NCBI GenBank assembly: GCA_937132065.1
Contig: CAKZNT010000048.1
Span: forward strand, 1-64,000
DNA: 64,000 nucleotides
DNA from: an uncultured Loktanella sp.
Lineage (GTDB): Bacteria > Pseudomonadota > Alphaproteobacteria > Rhodobacterales > Rhodobacteraceae
Reading direction: 5' to 3'
How positions within the stretch are numbered: the first letter of the stretch is position 1; every line of letters begins with the position of its first letter. Made by a program: the position numbers and the translations under genes. This document shows, piece by piece, positions 1 through 8,311 of the stretch. The notes below the pieces were generated by a model, which saw nothing but the letters and a program-made list of their open reading frames with translations, made no database searches and was not told where the DNA came from.

Positions 1-552
1 TTTGTCATGGGTGAGGGCGCTGGCATTGTTGTTTTGGAAGAATACGAACACGCCAAAGCGCGCGGCGCCAAGATTTATGCCGAGGTGATTGGCTATGGTC
101 TGTCAGGCGATGCCTATCACATCACGGCCCCCTCCGAGAGCGGCGAGGGCGGTGAGCGTTCAATGCGTATGGCGCTGGATGATGCGGGCATGACCTCGGC
201 CGATATTGATTACATCAACGCACACGGCACATCGACCATGGCTGATACAATCGAGCTGGGCGCGGTCGAGCGCATGATGGGTGACGCGGCTGGCAATGTG
301 ACAATGTCGTCCACCAAGTCGGCCACAGGTCATTTGCTCGGCGCTGCGGGCGCGATCGAGGCGATTTTCTCGATCCTTGCGATCCGCGATCAAGTTGCTC
401 CTCCGACGATCAATCTCGATAATGTTGCTGTTGAGACCAAGGTTGATCTTGCCCCGAACGCCAAGCGTGAACGCAAGATTGATGTGGCTCTGTCCAACTC
501 GTTTGGATTTGGCGGCACGAATGCGAGCGTTCTGTTCGGAAAGCTTAGCTAA
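1..552 (+). CDS. fabF: 3-oxoacyl-ACP synthase II (FabF), C-terminal part
   Basis: The gene is cut by the left edge; the reading frame is open from base 1 and about 183 C-terminal residues are present. FabF condenses malonyl-ACP with acyl-ACP in the cytoplasmic type II fatty acid elongation cycle. Seen here are the two later catalytic elements of the KAS II family: NAHGTST (first catalytic His) and KSATGHLLGAAG (Lys and second His), then the typical SNSFGFGGTNAS ending. The Cys nucleophile would lie left of the window. The stop TAA overlaps the ATG of mltG by one base, so the two genes are probably translationally coupled, a common order in Rhodobacterales. Confidence 0.96.
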   Translation, partial: FVMGEGAGIVVLEEYEHAKARGAKIYAEVIGYGLSGDAYHITAPSESGEGGERSMRMALDDAGMTSADIDYINAHGTSTMADTIELGAVERMMGDAAGNVTMSSTKSATGHLLGAAGAIEAIFSILAIRDQVAPPTINLDNVAVETKVDLAPNAKRERKIDVALSNSFGFGGTNASVLFGKLS

Positions 553-1715
553 TGTGGCGTCACATCGCGTCAAACGCGTTGACGTTTTTCATTGTTTTGC
601 TGTTCCTTGTTGCGGGCGGCGTCAGTTTTGCGGCGAAAAAGTATAGTGAAGCTGGCCCGTTGGCGCAGGCGATCTGTTTGCAGGTCGACCGCGGCTCGAC
701 GATGCGCAAGGTCACCAAAGTCCTTCAAGCGCAAGGGGCTGTCGCCTCTGCTGCGGTTATGCGCATTGGTGCGGATTACGCGGAAAAGACCAATGAGCTG
801 AAGGCGGGCAGCTTTCTTGTGCCCGAGAACGCATCTATGGAGCAGATCGTTGATATCGTGACCCGTGGCGGCCAGAATACTTGCGGAACCGAAGTTGTGT
901 TTCGCATTGGTGTGACAGGCAGTGATGTGCAGGTCCGCGAGCTTGACCCTGCCACAAACCGTTTCATTGAAGTGGCCAAGTTTGATCCGTCAGAGGATGA
1001 AACCCCTGCGGAATATGACGGTGTCGTTGCCGATGCTGACACCCGCTATCGCCTTGCGATTGCCGAAGGGGTGACAAGCTGGCAAATTGTCGATGTCATG
1101 TCGCGTTTGCCGTTGCTTGATGTAGATACGACCGATGTGCCAGCAGAGGGCACGCTTGCGCCTGACAGCTATGATTTCAAGAAGGAAACAACTGTTTCCT
1201 CGCTTTTGGCACGGATGACGTCAGCACAGTCGCAGATACTGGCGGAAGCTTGGGCTGGTCGCGCTGACGGGTTGCCTCTCGCGTCTCCGGAGGAAGCATT
1301 GGTTCTGGCAAGTATCGTCGAGAAGGAAACGGGCGTAGCCGCAGAGCGCCGCCAAGTGGCGAGTGTTTTTGTGAACCGCCTTAATCAGGGGATGAAGCTC
1401 CAGACCGACCCGACCGTCATCTATGGGATTACCAAGGGCGAGGGTGTCTTGGGCCGTGGCTTGCGCCGCAGTGAGCTAAACCGCGAAACCCCTTGGAATA
1501 CCTATGTTATTCCCGCTTTGCCACCGACCCCGATTGCGAACCCCGGTCGGGCGAGCATAGAGGCCGCTTTGGACCCTGACTCGACCCCGTTTATCTTCTT
1601 TGTGGCTGACGGCACGGGCGGGCATGCGTTTGCCACAACCTTAGCGGATCATAACCGTAACGTGCAGGCGTGGCGTGCCATTGAGGCCGAACGCGCGGAG
1701 TCTGATGGCGGATAA
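552..1715 (+). CDS. mltG: Endolytic murein transglycosylase MltG
   Basis: A 387-residue protein with one N-terminal membrane segment (about residues 7-28) and a periplasmic YceG/MltG domain. MltG cuts nascent peptidoglycan glycan strands and helps set strand length at the inner membrane. The C-terminal half carries the family signature: LASIVEKETG with the presumed catalytic Glu near residue 257, followed by RRQVASVFVNRL, LQTDPTVIYG and the ETPWNTY region. Length is normal. The start overlaps the fabF stop, and a hairpin terminator follows at once, so fabF-mltG looks like the end of a fatty acid/envelope operon. Confidence 0.95.
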   Translation: MWRHIASNALTFFIVLLFLVAGGVSFAAKKYSEAGPLAQAICLQVDRGSTMRKVTKVLQAQGAVASAAVMRIGADYAEKTNELKAGSFLVPENASMEQIVDIVTRGGQNTCGTEVVFRIGVTGSDVQVRELDPATNRFIEVAKFDPSEDETPAEYDGVVADADTRYRLAIAEGVTSWQIVDVMSRLPLLDVDTTDVPAEGTLAPDSYDFKKETTVSSLLARMTSAQSQILAEAWAGRADGLPLASPEEALVLASIVEKETGVAAERRQVASVFVNRLNQGMKLQTDPTVIYGITKGEGVLGRGLRRSELNRETPWNTYVIPALPPTPIANPGRASIEAALDPDSTPFIFFVADGTGGHAFATTLADHNRNVQAWRAIEAERAESDGG

Positions 1716-1741
1716 GCCACTAAATAGATTGCGTTTTTAAT

Positions 1742-1774
1742 AACGGGGCGTCCGATGGGCCGCCCCGTTTTCTT
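1742..1774 (+). terminator. Intrinsic terminator after mltG
   Basis: AACGGGGCG (1742-1750) pairs with CGCCCCGTT (1761-1769) around a 10-base loop and is followed by TTCTTT. It closes the fabF-mltG unit and separates it from the GTA promoter that begins directly downstream. Confidence 0.75.
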
Positions 1775-1802
1775 TGACTTTTGCCAATTTTTGCGGTAGG
1801 TT
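1774..1802 (+). promoter_or_regulatory. Candidate promoter of the GTA cluster
   Basis: TTGACT (1774-1779) and TAGGTT (1797-1802) are separated by exactly 17 bases, placing transcription start near 1809, just before the first GTA gene. In Rhodobacter capsulatus the GTA promoter is controlled by GafA and indirectly by CtrA (established knowledge). I see no clear CtrA box here. The call rests on hexamer match, spacing and position after a terminator. Confidence 0.5.
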
Positions 1803-1897
1803 AAAGAGCACGCTAGGAGATGAGGAACGGCGAAATTACGCGCCGTTTGAACCGTCTTTCATCTGTATCGGATTACCCAATACAGGCAGATCACTTC

Positions 1898-2242
1898 ATG
1901 ACAACACCCCTGACTGGTCCCGTTGTGGACCCTGATTACGATGCCCAGAGGGTCGCAATTCTCAAACGCTTGTTCCAGCGCATGTCTGTCGTTTTAGACC
2001 GCATGATCGCAGGCCTTGAGGCCGAGAATGAATTTGCCCCAAAGCTGATTGTTACGAAATTATTGGAGCTTCAATCCGCCCATTACGCGGTTTTGAAAGC
2101 GCAGGAGGCCTTCCTTGAAAAACAAACTCCCTCAGAAGAAACAGCCAAAGACAGCATCGAAGACTTGCGCCGCAGTATCGGGGGCAAACTTGATCGCATC
2201 CGTGCCTCGCTCGCGACAGAAGGCGTTTCTAAAAAGCCTTGA
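1898..2242 (+). CDS. GTA g1, probable small terminase
   Basis: First gene of the GTA cluster, about 114 residues, charged and largely helical with no recognisable enzyme motif. In R. capsulatus the g1 product acts as the small terminase subunit that brings DNA to TerL; here the function is inferred from position and size. The frame is open from an ATG at 1820, but that ATG directly abuts AGGAG with no spacing, and the extra N-terminus looks non-conserved, so I prefer ATG 1898 although its ribosome site is weak. The 3' end overlaps the TerL frame by 128 bases if TerL uses its TTG start. The exact start is uncertain. Confidence 0.7.
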   Translation: MTTPLTGPVVDPDYDAQRVAILKRLFQRMSVVLDRMIAGLEAENEFAPKLIVTKLLELQSAHYAVLKAQEAFLEKQTPSEETAKDSIEDLRRSIGGKLDRIRASLATEGVSKKP

Positions 2243-3500
2243 TGACGATGCATTGCGTGCGCTGCCTTATATGTTCGGCTTTTGGGCGATGCCGCACCAG
2301 TTGCCGCCTGCGGGTGACTGGCGCACGTGGGTTGTGCTTGGCGGGCGCGGCGCGGGCAAGACCCGCGCAGGGGCCGAGTGGGTCCGCGCGCAGGTTTCAA
2401 GTGCGGCTGGTTGCCGCCGTGTCGGCCTGATTGCCGAGACATACGAGCAGGCCCGCGAGGTGATGGTCTTTGGCGAGAGTGGCATTCTGGCAATCTCGCC
2501 CGAAGCCAATCGCCCCAAGTGGATTGCTGGTCGTCGTCTGCTGGAATGGCCAAATGGCGCAACGGCGCAGGTGTTCTCGGCGCAGGATTTCGAGGCATTG
2601 CGTGGCCCCCAGTTTGATGCCGTCTGGGTGGACGAGTTCGCCAAGTGGCGCAAAGCGGGCGAGGCGTGGGACATGGTGCAGTTTTGCTTGCGACTGGGGG
2701 AAGCGCCGCGGGCCTGTGTGACGACAACGCCGCGCAATACAAATGCCCTCAAAGAGCTGTTGGCCCGCCCATCGACAGTGAAAACTCACGCCAAGACCCA
2801 AGCCAACCGCGCCAACCTTGCCGCCGACTTTCTGGCGGAGATGGAGGGTCGCTATGCAGGCACGCGCCTTGGCCGTCAGGAGCTCTCGGGGGAGTTACTA
2901 ACGGATGTTGCGGGGGCAATGTGGACCTATGGTGCATTGGCGCGCCAACAGGTGCGCGAATTGCCCAAGTTGGATCGTATTGTCGTAGCCGTTGATCCGC
3001 CAGTGACGGGCCACAAGGCCTCGGATGACTGCGGCATTCTGGTCTGTGGCATCGTGATGCACGGCCCGCCCCAAGACTGGCAGGCTTATGTGATCGAGGA
3101 TGCGACGGTGAGTGGCGCCTCGCCACATGTCTGGGCCAAGGCGGCGATTGCGGCGATGGAGCGCAATGGCGCGGACCGTTTGGTTGCCGAGGTCAATCAG
3201 GGTGGCGAGATGGTCGAGACCATTTTGCGTCAGGAAGATCCGCTTGTTCCATTTCGCGCGGTGCGTGCCAGCAAAGGCAAGATCGTGCGCGCAGAGCCGA
3301 TTGCCGCCCTTTATGAGCAGGGCCGTGTGCGTCATCTGGCTGGACTGACAAAACTTGAGGACCAGATGTGCCAGATGACGACCCGTGGCTTTGAGGGCAG
3401 GGGGTCGCCTGACCGCGTGGATGCGCTTGTGTGGGCCTTGCATGATCTGATGATCGATCCTGCAAAGGCGTGGCGTGCCCCGCGTGTGCGCACGCTCTAG
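2115..3500 (+). CDS. GTA g2, large terminase (TerL)
   Basis: The packaging motor: an ATPase that pumps host DNA into the prohead and a nuclease that cuts it. The 461 residues show Walker A GGRGAGKT (about 76-83), Walker B FDAVWVDE (about 168-174), the TTTPRN coupling segment, and the nuclease beginning IVVAVDPP near residue 290. The proposed TTG start at 2115 has AGGAGG six bases upstream, inside g1, so 128 bases are shared. In-frame TTG 2190 and GTG 2202 are alternatives, since conservation with other GTA terminases probably begins at SRQKAFLKSL. The stop is certain, the start is not. Confidence 0.93.
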   Translation: MKNKLPQKKQPKTASKTCAAVSGANLIASVPRSRQKAFLKSLDDDALRALPYMFGFWAMPHQLPPAGDWRTWVVLGGRGAGKTRAGAEWVRAQVSSAAGCRRVGLIAETYEQAREVMVFGESGILAISPEANRPKWIAGRRLLEWPNGATAQVFSAQDFEALRGPQFDAVWVDEFAKWRKAGEAWDMVQFCLRLGEAPRACVTTTPRNTNALKELLARPSTVKTHAKTQANRANLAADFLAEMEGRYAGTRLGRQELSGELLTDVAGAMWTYGALARQQVRELPKLDRIVVAVDPPVTGHKASDDCGILVCGIVMHGPPQDWQAYVIEDATVSGASPHVWAKAAIAAMERNGADRLVAEVNQGGEMVETILRQEDPLVPFRAVRASKGKIVRAEPIAALYEQGRVRHLAGLTKLEDQMCQMTTRGFEGRGSPDRVDALVWALHDLMIDPAKAWRAPRVRTL

Positions 3501-3508
3501 TGTTGCGT

Positions 3509-3532
3509 GGGGCAGCGTTACGGTGCTGTCCC
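3509..3532 (+). other. Hairpin between terL and portal gene
   Basis: GGGGCAGC (3509-3516) pairs with GCTGTCCC (3525-3532) with one G-U pair and an 8-base loop, followed by a weakly T-rich stretch (GCCTTCTT). It may be a leaky terminator or an mRNA processing/stability element between terminase and the head genes. Confidence 0.4.
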
Positions 3533-3613
3533 GCCTTCTTAATTCCCTATGTGTAGAACTGTTTTCAAGGATCAGCGGCAGTCAGTTGGGGCTGCTGGAT
3601 CAAGGAGTTTTTG

Positions 3614-4804
3614 ATGTTTGAATTTCTGAATCGACCCAAGGCAGATCAGCCAGCCACCGCGCCAGCCGAGGTGAAAGCCTCTGCAACGGGTCACGCGATT
3701 GCATGGCCGGGCGCGGGCCGCGTGGCATGGAGCCCGCGTGATGTTGTCTCGCTGACCCGCACGGGATTTACGGGCAACCCGATCGGGTTTCGCGCCGTCA
3801 AGATTATCGCCGAGGCTGCCGCTGCTTTGCCATTGGTTTTGCAGGATCAGGAGCGCCGCTATGAGGCTCATCCTATTCAAGAGTTGCTTGCCCGTCCGAA
3901 TGCCGCGCAGGGCCGTGCGGAGGTGCTTGAGGCGCTTTACGGCCAACTTTTGCTGACAGGAAACGGATATCTTGAAGGTGTGGGCGAGGAGGGATTGCCG
4001 AGCGAGCTTCATGTGCTGCGTTCGGACCGCATGAGCATTGTGCCCGGCGCTGATGGCTGGCCGATTGCCTATGAATACGGCGTGAACGGGCGCAAGCATC
4101 GTTTTGCCGTGGCCCCCCATGAAACGATGGTGTGCCATATCAAGAGCTTTCATCCGCAAGATGACCATTACGGGTTCTCGCCATTACAGGCCTCTGCAAG
4201 CGCAATTGATGTCCACAATTCGGCGTCCCGCTGGTCCAAAGCCTTGCTAGATAACGCAGCCCGCCCGAGTGGTGCGATCGTCTATAAAGGCGCGGATGGC
4301 CAGTCGTCGCTGAGTGCGGACCAATATGACCGACTGTTGTCAGAGATGGAAACCCAACATCAGGGCGCGCGCAATGCAGGTCGCCCGATGTTGCTGGAAG
4401 GTGGTTTGGACTGGAAGCCGATGGGCTTCTCGCCGTCGGACATGGAGTTTCAAAAGACCAAGGAGGCGGCGGCGCGCGAAATTTCCGTGGCGTTTGGTGT
4501 CCCGCCGATGTTGCTGGGGCTGCCAGGTGATGCGACCTATGCCAATTATCAAGAGGCGAACCGTGCGTTTTACCGCCTGACCGTTTTGCCGCTGGCGACC
4601 CGTGTCTTGGGGGCCGTCTCTGACTGGCTGTCGGATTTCACGGGCGAAAAGATTAGCCTGCGCCCCGATCTGGACCAAATCCCCGCTTTGAGTGCAGAGC
4701 GCGAGGCCCAGTGGCGCCGTGTTAGCGATGCTGCGTTCCTGACTGATGCAGAAAAGCGGAATTTGCTTGGCTTGCCAGTTCTGGAGGTCGGTGATGGTCA
4801 ATAA
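3614..4804 (+). CDS. GTA g3, portal protein
   Basis: HK97-type phage portal protein of 396 residues. It forms the dodecameric ring at one capsid vertex through which TerL drives DNA and to which the tail attaches. Typical features include the early GFRAVKIIAEAAAALPL helix region, GNGYLEG, and the late FGVPPMLLG loop. The ATG at 3614 is preferred over the adjacent TTG at 3611 because AAGGAG (3602-3607) lies at ideal spacing. Its 3' end overlaps the next small gene by 11 bases. Confidence 0.95.
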   Translation: MFEFLNRPKADQPATAPAEVKASATGHAIAWPGAGRVAWSPRDVVSLTRTGFTGNPIGFRAVKIIAEAAAALPLVLQDQERRYEAHPIQELLARPNAAQGRAEVLEALYGQLLLTGNGYLEGVGEEGLPSELHVLRSDRMSIVPGADGWPIAYEYGVNGRKHRFAVAPHETMVCHIKSFHPQDDHYGFSPLQASASAIDVHNSASRWSKALLDNAARPSGAIVYKGADGQSSLSADQYDRLLSEMETQHQGARNAGRPMLLEGGLDWKPMGFSPSDMEFQKTKEAAAREISVAFGVPPMLLGLPGDATYANYQEANRAFYRLTVLPLATRVLGAVSDWLSDFTGEKISLRPDLDQIPALSAEREAQWRRVSDAAFLTDAEKRNLLGLPVLEVGDGQ

Positions 4805-5000
4805 GATTGTCGATCACCCCAAGAAAGATGCGAGCCGCCATCCTGCGCCTGTATCGGATTTTTGGTTCGCCCAGTTGGATGTGCGCCTTGGCCGTATCGA
4901 ATTCATGGTGTCCCGCCTTGAATGGCAAATCTGGATGATCGTCTGCGGCGGCTTTGGTGTGTTGATTTACGAAATCGTCAAAGCCCTCGCGGCGGATTGA
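4794..5000 (+). CDS. GTA g3.5, small membrane-type protein
   Basis: A 68-residue protein starting inside the portal gene at ATG 4794, with GGAGG about six bases upstream. It has a charged N-terminal half (KDASRHPAP) and one hydrophobic segment near residues 45-63 (IWMIVCGGFGVLIYEIV). The position between portal and prohead protease matches orfg3.5 of R. capsulatus. Its role is not known to me. Confidence 0.8.
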   Translation: MVNKIVDHPKKDASRHPAPVSDFWFAQLDVRLGRIEFMVSRLEWQIWMIVCGGFGVLIYEIVKALAAD

Positions 5001-5014
5001 AAACGGAGAAACCA

Positions 5015-5557
5015 ATGACGTTAGAACATAAATTCTGTCAGCAAGGCGGCGACTTTGTCGTGGTCGACGGGACGACGATCGAGGGGTATGCCTCGCTATT
5101 CGGCAAGGCCGATCAAGGCGGCGATACCGTGGAAACGGGGGCTTATGCGGCCTCTTTGCAGCGGTCGATCCAAAAGGGGGCGTCGATCAAGATGCTCTGG
5201 CAGCATGATCCTGCGCAGCCAATCGGCGTTTGGGACGAGGTGCGCGAAGACAAGCGTGGCCTATGGGTCAAGGGTCGTATTTTGACAGAGGTTGCAAAGG
5301 GCCGCGAGGCTGCCGCCTTGATCGGTGCTGGCGCAATTGACGGGCTGTCGATCGGGTATCGCACCGTGAAATCCCACAAGAATGGCAAAGGCGGACGCCT
5401 TTTGTCGGAGTTGGAACTTTGGGAGGTGTCTTTGGTCACCTTCCCGATGCTTCCCGATGCGCGGGTCGGGGCCAAGGGTGATGATCCCGCCGCCCAGACC
5501 CTGCGTGAAATGGCAGCCGCATTTGACGATGCACGCCGCCAAATGGCTGCGGATTAA
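5015..5557 (+). CDS. GTA g4, HK97-family prohead protease
   Basis: A 180-residue serine protease that matures the capsid protein during head assembly. The U35-type signature is visible: GYASLFG near residue 24, the catalytic His in LWQHDP (H64), the catalytic Ser in GLSIGYR (S112), and the acidic residue in ELWEVSLVTFP (about E136). ATG 5015 is chosen because a GGAGAA site precedes it and the sequence upstream in the same frame does not look conserved. The gene sits directly before the capsid gene, as in HK97-like heads. Confidence 0.95.
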   Translation: MTLEHKFCQQGGDFVVVDGTTIEGYASLFGKADQGGDTVETGAYAASLQRSIQKGASIKMLWQHDPAQPIGVWDEVREDKRGLWVKGRILTEVAKGREAAALIGAGAIDGLSIGYRTVKSHKNGKGGRLLSELELWEVSLVTFPMLPDARVGAKGDDPAAQTLREMAAAFDDARRQMAAD

Positions 5558-5590
5558 CCGCCGCTCATACACCATCAAGAGGACCGATTG

Positions 5591-6772
5591 ATGAGCAAAC
5601 CCGAGTTGATTTCCCGGGTCGGGACAGATGTGTCTCCGGCTGACGAGCTCAAAACCGCGATTTCCGGTTTCATGAGTGATTTCAAAGACTTTTCCAACGG
5701 CGTTAATGCCAAAATTCAAAGACAGGATGACCGGATGAACAAGCTGGACCGTAAGACAATGATGACCAACCGCCCCGCACTTGCTGCGGCGGCCCATCAA
5801 GATGCCCCCCATCAGAAAGCCTTTGCCGCTTATCTGCGCTCTGGGGATGACGATGGCCTGCGTGGGCTTGAGCTTGAGGGGAAGGCGCTTGGCACGTCTG
5901 TGGCGGCTGACGGCGGTTATCTGGTTGACCCACAGACCGCCGACACGATCAAGGGCACGCTGAGCGCAACCGCTTCGATCCGTGCGATTGCCAATGTCGT
6001 CAATGTTGACGCGACATCGTTTGATGTCTTGGTGGATCACACTGAAATGGGTGCTGGTTGGGCGACAGAAGCGGGCGGTGTCTCCGAGACTGATACCCCG
6101 CAAATTGACCGCATTTCCATTCCACTTCACGAGCTTTCTGCGCTCCCCAAGGCATCACAGCGTTTGCTGGACGATAGCGCGTTTGACATCGAGGGTTGGC
6201 TGGCAGGTCGTATTGCTGACAAGTTTGCCCGCTCCGAGGCGTCTGCTTTCGTGAATGGTGATGGCATCGACAAGCCAAAGGGCTTGTTGACCTATCCATC
6301 GGTGGACAATGACGTGTGGGTCTGGGGCAACCTTGGCTATGTCGTGTCTGGCGTTGATGGCGGCATTGCTGATGGCGATCCGATTGTTGATCTCGTTTAC
6401 GCCTTGGGTGCTGAATACCGTGCGAACGGCACGTTTGTGATGAACTCCAAGACGGCGGGCACAATCCGCAAGCTCAAGGATAATGACGGTCGCTTCTTGT
6501 GGTCTGATGGTCTGGCAGCGGGCGAGCCTGCACGCCTTATGGGGTATCCTGTGCTGATTGCCGAAGACATGCCTGACATTGCATCCGACGCAACTGCGAT
6601 TGCCTTTGGTGATTTCGGGGCAGGTTATACGGTTGCAGAGCGCCCAGACCTACGTGTGCTGCGCGATCCGTTCTCTGCCAAGCCGCATGTTCTGTTCTAC
6701 GCGACAAAGCGTGTTGGCGGTGCGGTCAGCGACTTTGCTGCGGTGAAGCTGCTGAAGTTCGCGACCAGCTAA
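5591..6772 (+). CDS. GTA g5, major capsid protein
   Basis: HK97-fold major capsid protein, 393 residues. An N-terminal delta/scaffold region (about residues 1-95, charged, predicted helical) is normally removed by the g4 protease; the mature shell domain then begins near the ALGTSVAADGGYLV segment. The C-terminal part has the family pattern DIAFGDF-like (AIAFGDFGAGYTV) and FYATKRVGG. ATG 5591 follows AGAGGA at good spacing; the TTG just before it is not needed. It is followed by an unusually structured 165-base non-coding gap. Confidence 0.97.
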   Translation: MSKPELISRVGTDVSPADELKTAISGFMSDFKDFSNGVNAKIQRQDDRMNKLDRKTMMTNRPALAAAAHQDAPHQKAFAAYLRSGDDDGLRGLELEGKALGTSVAADGGYLVDPQTADTIKGTLSATASIRAIANVVNVDATSFDVLVDHTEMGAGWATEAGGVSETDTPQIDRISIPLHELSALPKASQRLLDDSAFDIEGWLAGRIADKFARSEASAFVNGDGIDKPKGLLTYPSVDNDVWVWGNLGYVVSGVDGGIADGDPIVDLVYALGAEYRANGTFVMNSKTAGTIRKLKDNDGRFLWSDGLAAGEPARLMGYPVLIAEDMPDIASDATAIAFGDFGAGYTVAERPDLRVLRDPFSAKPHVLFYATKRVGGAVSDFAAVKLLKFATS

Positions 6773-6787
6773 ATTTGGTCCCGAAGG

Positions 6788-6892
6788 GGTGCTGTTCCAT
6801 GGGGATAGCACCTTGCCCGGACGCGCGCGACAAGTCGCGGCGTTGTCTAGCTGCTCCCTTCCGATCGAGCAATGCGCGGCGCGTGCGTCCGG
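6788..6892 (+). ncRNA. Structured intercistronic RNA between capsid gene and g6
   Basis: Within the 165-base gap after g5 there is a simple hairpin, GGTGCT (6788-6793) with AGCACC (6807-6812), then a 13-bp closing stem, 6817-6829 with 6880-6892 (CCGGACGCGCGCG against CGCGTGCGTCCGG, one G-U). Inside the closing stem two small hairpins can form: GACAA/TTGTC (6829-6833 with 6843-6847; the first base is shared with the closing stem) and TGCTC/GAGCA (6852-6856 with 6867-6871). This gives a three-way junction. Function is inferred only: mRNA stabilisation or partial termination that raises capsid over downstream proteins. Confidence 0.5.
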
Positions 6893-6937
6893 TTCCTTGG
6901 CCTGAAATGGCCGTCACACACTTATTTGGAGTGTTCC

Positions 6938-7537
6938 ATGATGTTAGTCGAAGAGACCACCGTGCCGCTGTCGGCCCTGCCGGTCGCCACATTTCAAGAT
7001 CATATGCGCATGGGATCCGGTTTTTCGGACGATGGAATGCAAAATGGCCTGTTAGAGGGGTTCTTGCGTGCCGCCGTTGCCGCAATCGAAGCCCGCACAG
7101 GCAAGATCACAATCGAGCGCACCTTTAGCCTATCGCTGACGGCTTGGCGCAATTCTGCGGCACAGCCGTTACCATTGGCCCCAGTTTCGGCAATCATCGA
7201 TGTTGCCTTGCTGGATCGCGCAGGCGCGGAAACCATTGTCGCGAGTGACAGTTATCGCCTGTTGAAGGATGCGCACCGCCCGAAGCTAGAGGCGATGGGC
7301 GCGGCTTTGCCACGGATCCCCCAAGGTGGCAGTGTGCGCATCCATTTGAGCGCAGGATACGGACCTGACTGGTCGGATCTTCCTGCTGATCTCGCCCAAG
7401 CGATCTTGATGCTTGCGGCGCATTACTACGAATTTCGCCATGATAACTTCGGGTCGGGTCGTGCAATGCCCTATGGCGTGTCCTCCCTGATCGAGCGGTT
7501 CCGCAATATCCGCTTGTTTGATGGTGGCCGCTCATGA
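6938..7537 (+). CDS. GTA g6, head-tail adaptor
   Basis: A 199-residue protein of the phage gp6-like head-tail connector group (phiE125 gp8 type in family naming). In the R. capsulatus particle g6 forms the adaptor ring below the portal. Sequence cues are the N-terminal VEETTVPLSALPVATF, FLRAAVAAIEARTGK, and the late AILMLAAHYYEFR helix typical of gp6-like connectors. ATG 6938 has GGAG seven to ten bases upstream; longer upstream reading in frame runs through the structured RNA and is rejected. The stop overlaps the next ATG (ATGA). Confidence 0.92.
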   Translation: MMLVEETTVPLSALPVATFQDHMRMGSGFSDDGMQNGLLEGFLRAAVAAIEARTGKITIERTFSLSLTAWRNSAAQPLPLAPVSAIIDVALLDRAGAETIVASDSYRLLKDAHRPKLEAMGAALPRIPQGGSVRIHLSAGYGPDWSDLPADLAQAILMLAAHYYEFRHDNFGSGRAMPYGVSSLIERFRNIRLFDGGRS

Positions 7538-7872
7538 AGCGCCCGCAACTGAACCGTCATCTGTTCCTCGAACATCTCGTTCAAACGCCAGATGGCGCGG
7601 GGGGGTATAGTAGTGCCTGGGCTGTTTTGGGCGCGCATTGGGCGGAGATCAAATCCGGCTCTGGTCGCGAGACGTCCGCACCTAGCACCGCCATTAGCCG
7701 CGTCTCGTTCCGCATTACGGTGCGCGCTGCACCAACGTCGTCGACCGCCCGTCCAAAAGCGGGCCAGCGGTTTCGCGGGCAAGGTCGCTATTACACGATC
7801 AATGCGGTGGCTGAGGCGGGCACAGATGGCCGCTATCTGACGTGCCACGCAGTCGAGGAGACAGTCACATGA
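7534..7872 (+). CDS. GTA g7, head closure (stopper) protein
   Basis: A 112-residue phage head-tail adaptor of the SPP1 gp16/DUF1506-like size class, beginning MKRPQLNRHLFLE. In the solved R. capsulatus particle the g7 product is the stopper between adaptor and tail. Typical words are TPDGAGGYSSAW, LGAHWAEI and the ending RYLTCHAVEE. It is coupled to g6 upstream and g8 downstream by ATGA overlaps, so the three are co-translated. Confidence 0.9.
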   Translation: MKRPQLNRHLFLEHLVQTPDGAGGYSSAWAVLGAHWAEIKSGSGRETSAPSTAISRVSFRITVRAAPTSSTARPKAGQRFRGQGRYYTINAVAEAGTDGRYLTCHAVEETVT

Positions 7873-8279
7873 GCTATGCCGTTTCAGCTGCCTTACAGGC
7901 CTCTATTTACCAGCAGCTCTTTACCGACCCCGATTTGGGCGCATTGGTGGGCGCGAATATTTTTGACGCTTTGCCCTCTGGCGCGCTGCCTTCGCTTTAT
8001 GTCGCGTTAGGGCCGGAGGTCGCCAAGGACCGTTCTGACAAAACAGGCGGGGGCGCATTGCACGAGTTCACAATTTCGGTTGTCACGGACAGTGCAGGAT
8101 TTGCCCAAGCCAAGATTGCAGCGGCGGCGGTCTCGGATGCCTTGGTGGATGCTGAATTGACGCTGACCCGCGGTCACCTTGTTTCATTAGTATTTTACAA
8201 GGCAACTGCTGCACGTGTCGGCACTGGCGATACCCGCCAGATCAACCTGATTTTCCGCGCCCGCGTCGCGGACGAATAA
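7869..8279 (+). CDS. GTA g8, tail terminator (DUF3168)
   Basis: A 136-residue DUF3168-type protein. It caps the tail tube and joins it to the head. Visible are the N-terminal helix SYAVSAALQASIYQQL, the DALPSGALPSLYVALG segment, and the FTISVVTDSAG strand typical of DUF3168. ATG 7869 overlaps the stop of g7; the in-frame start further upstream would lie inside g7 and is not favoured. Confidence 0.92.
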   Translation: MSYAVSAALQASIYQQLFTDPDLGALVGANIFDALPSGALPSLYVALGPEVAKDRSDKTGGGALHEFTISVVTDSAGFAQAKIAAAAVSDALVDAELTLTRGHLVSLVFYKATAARVGTGDTRQINLIFRARVADE

Positions 8280-8311
8280 CCACATCATTTTAACTATGAG
8301 GAGTGCTGGCA

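Noticed and set aside
1820-1897. Upstream extension of GTA g1 to ATG 1820
   Set aside because: AGGAG touches the ATG without spacing and the extra residues look unlike a conserved N-terminus; kept only as an alternative start.
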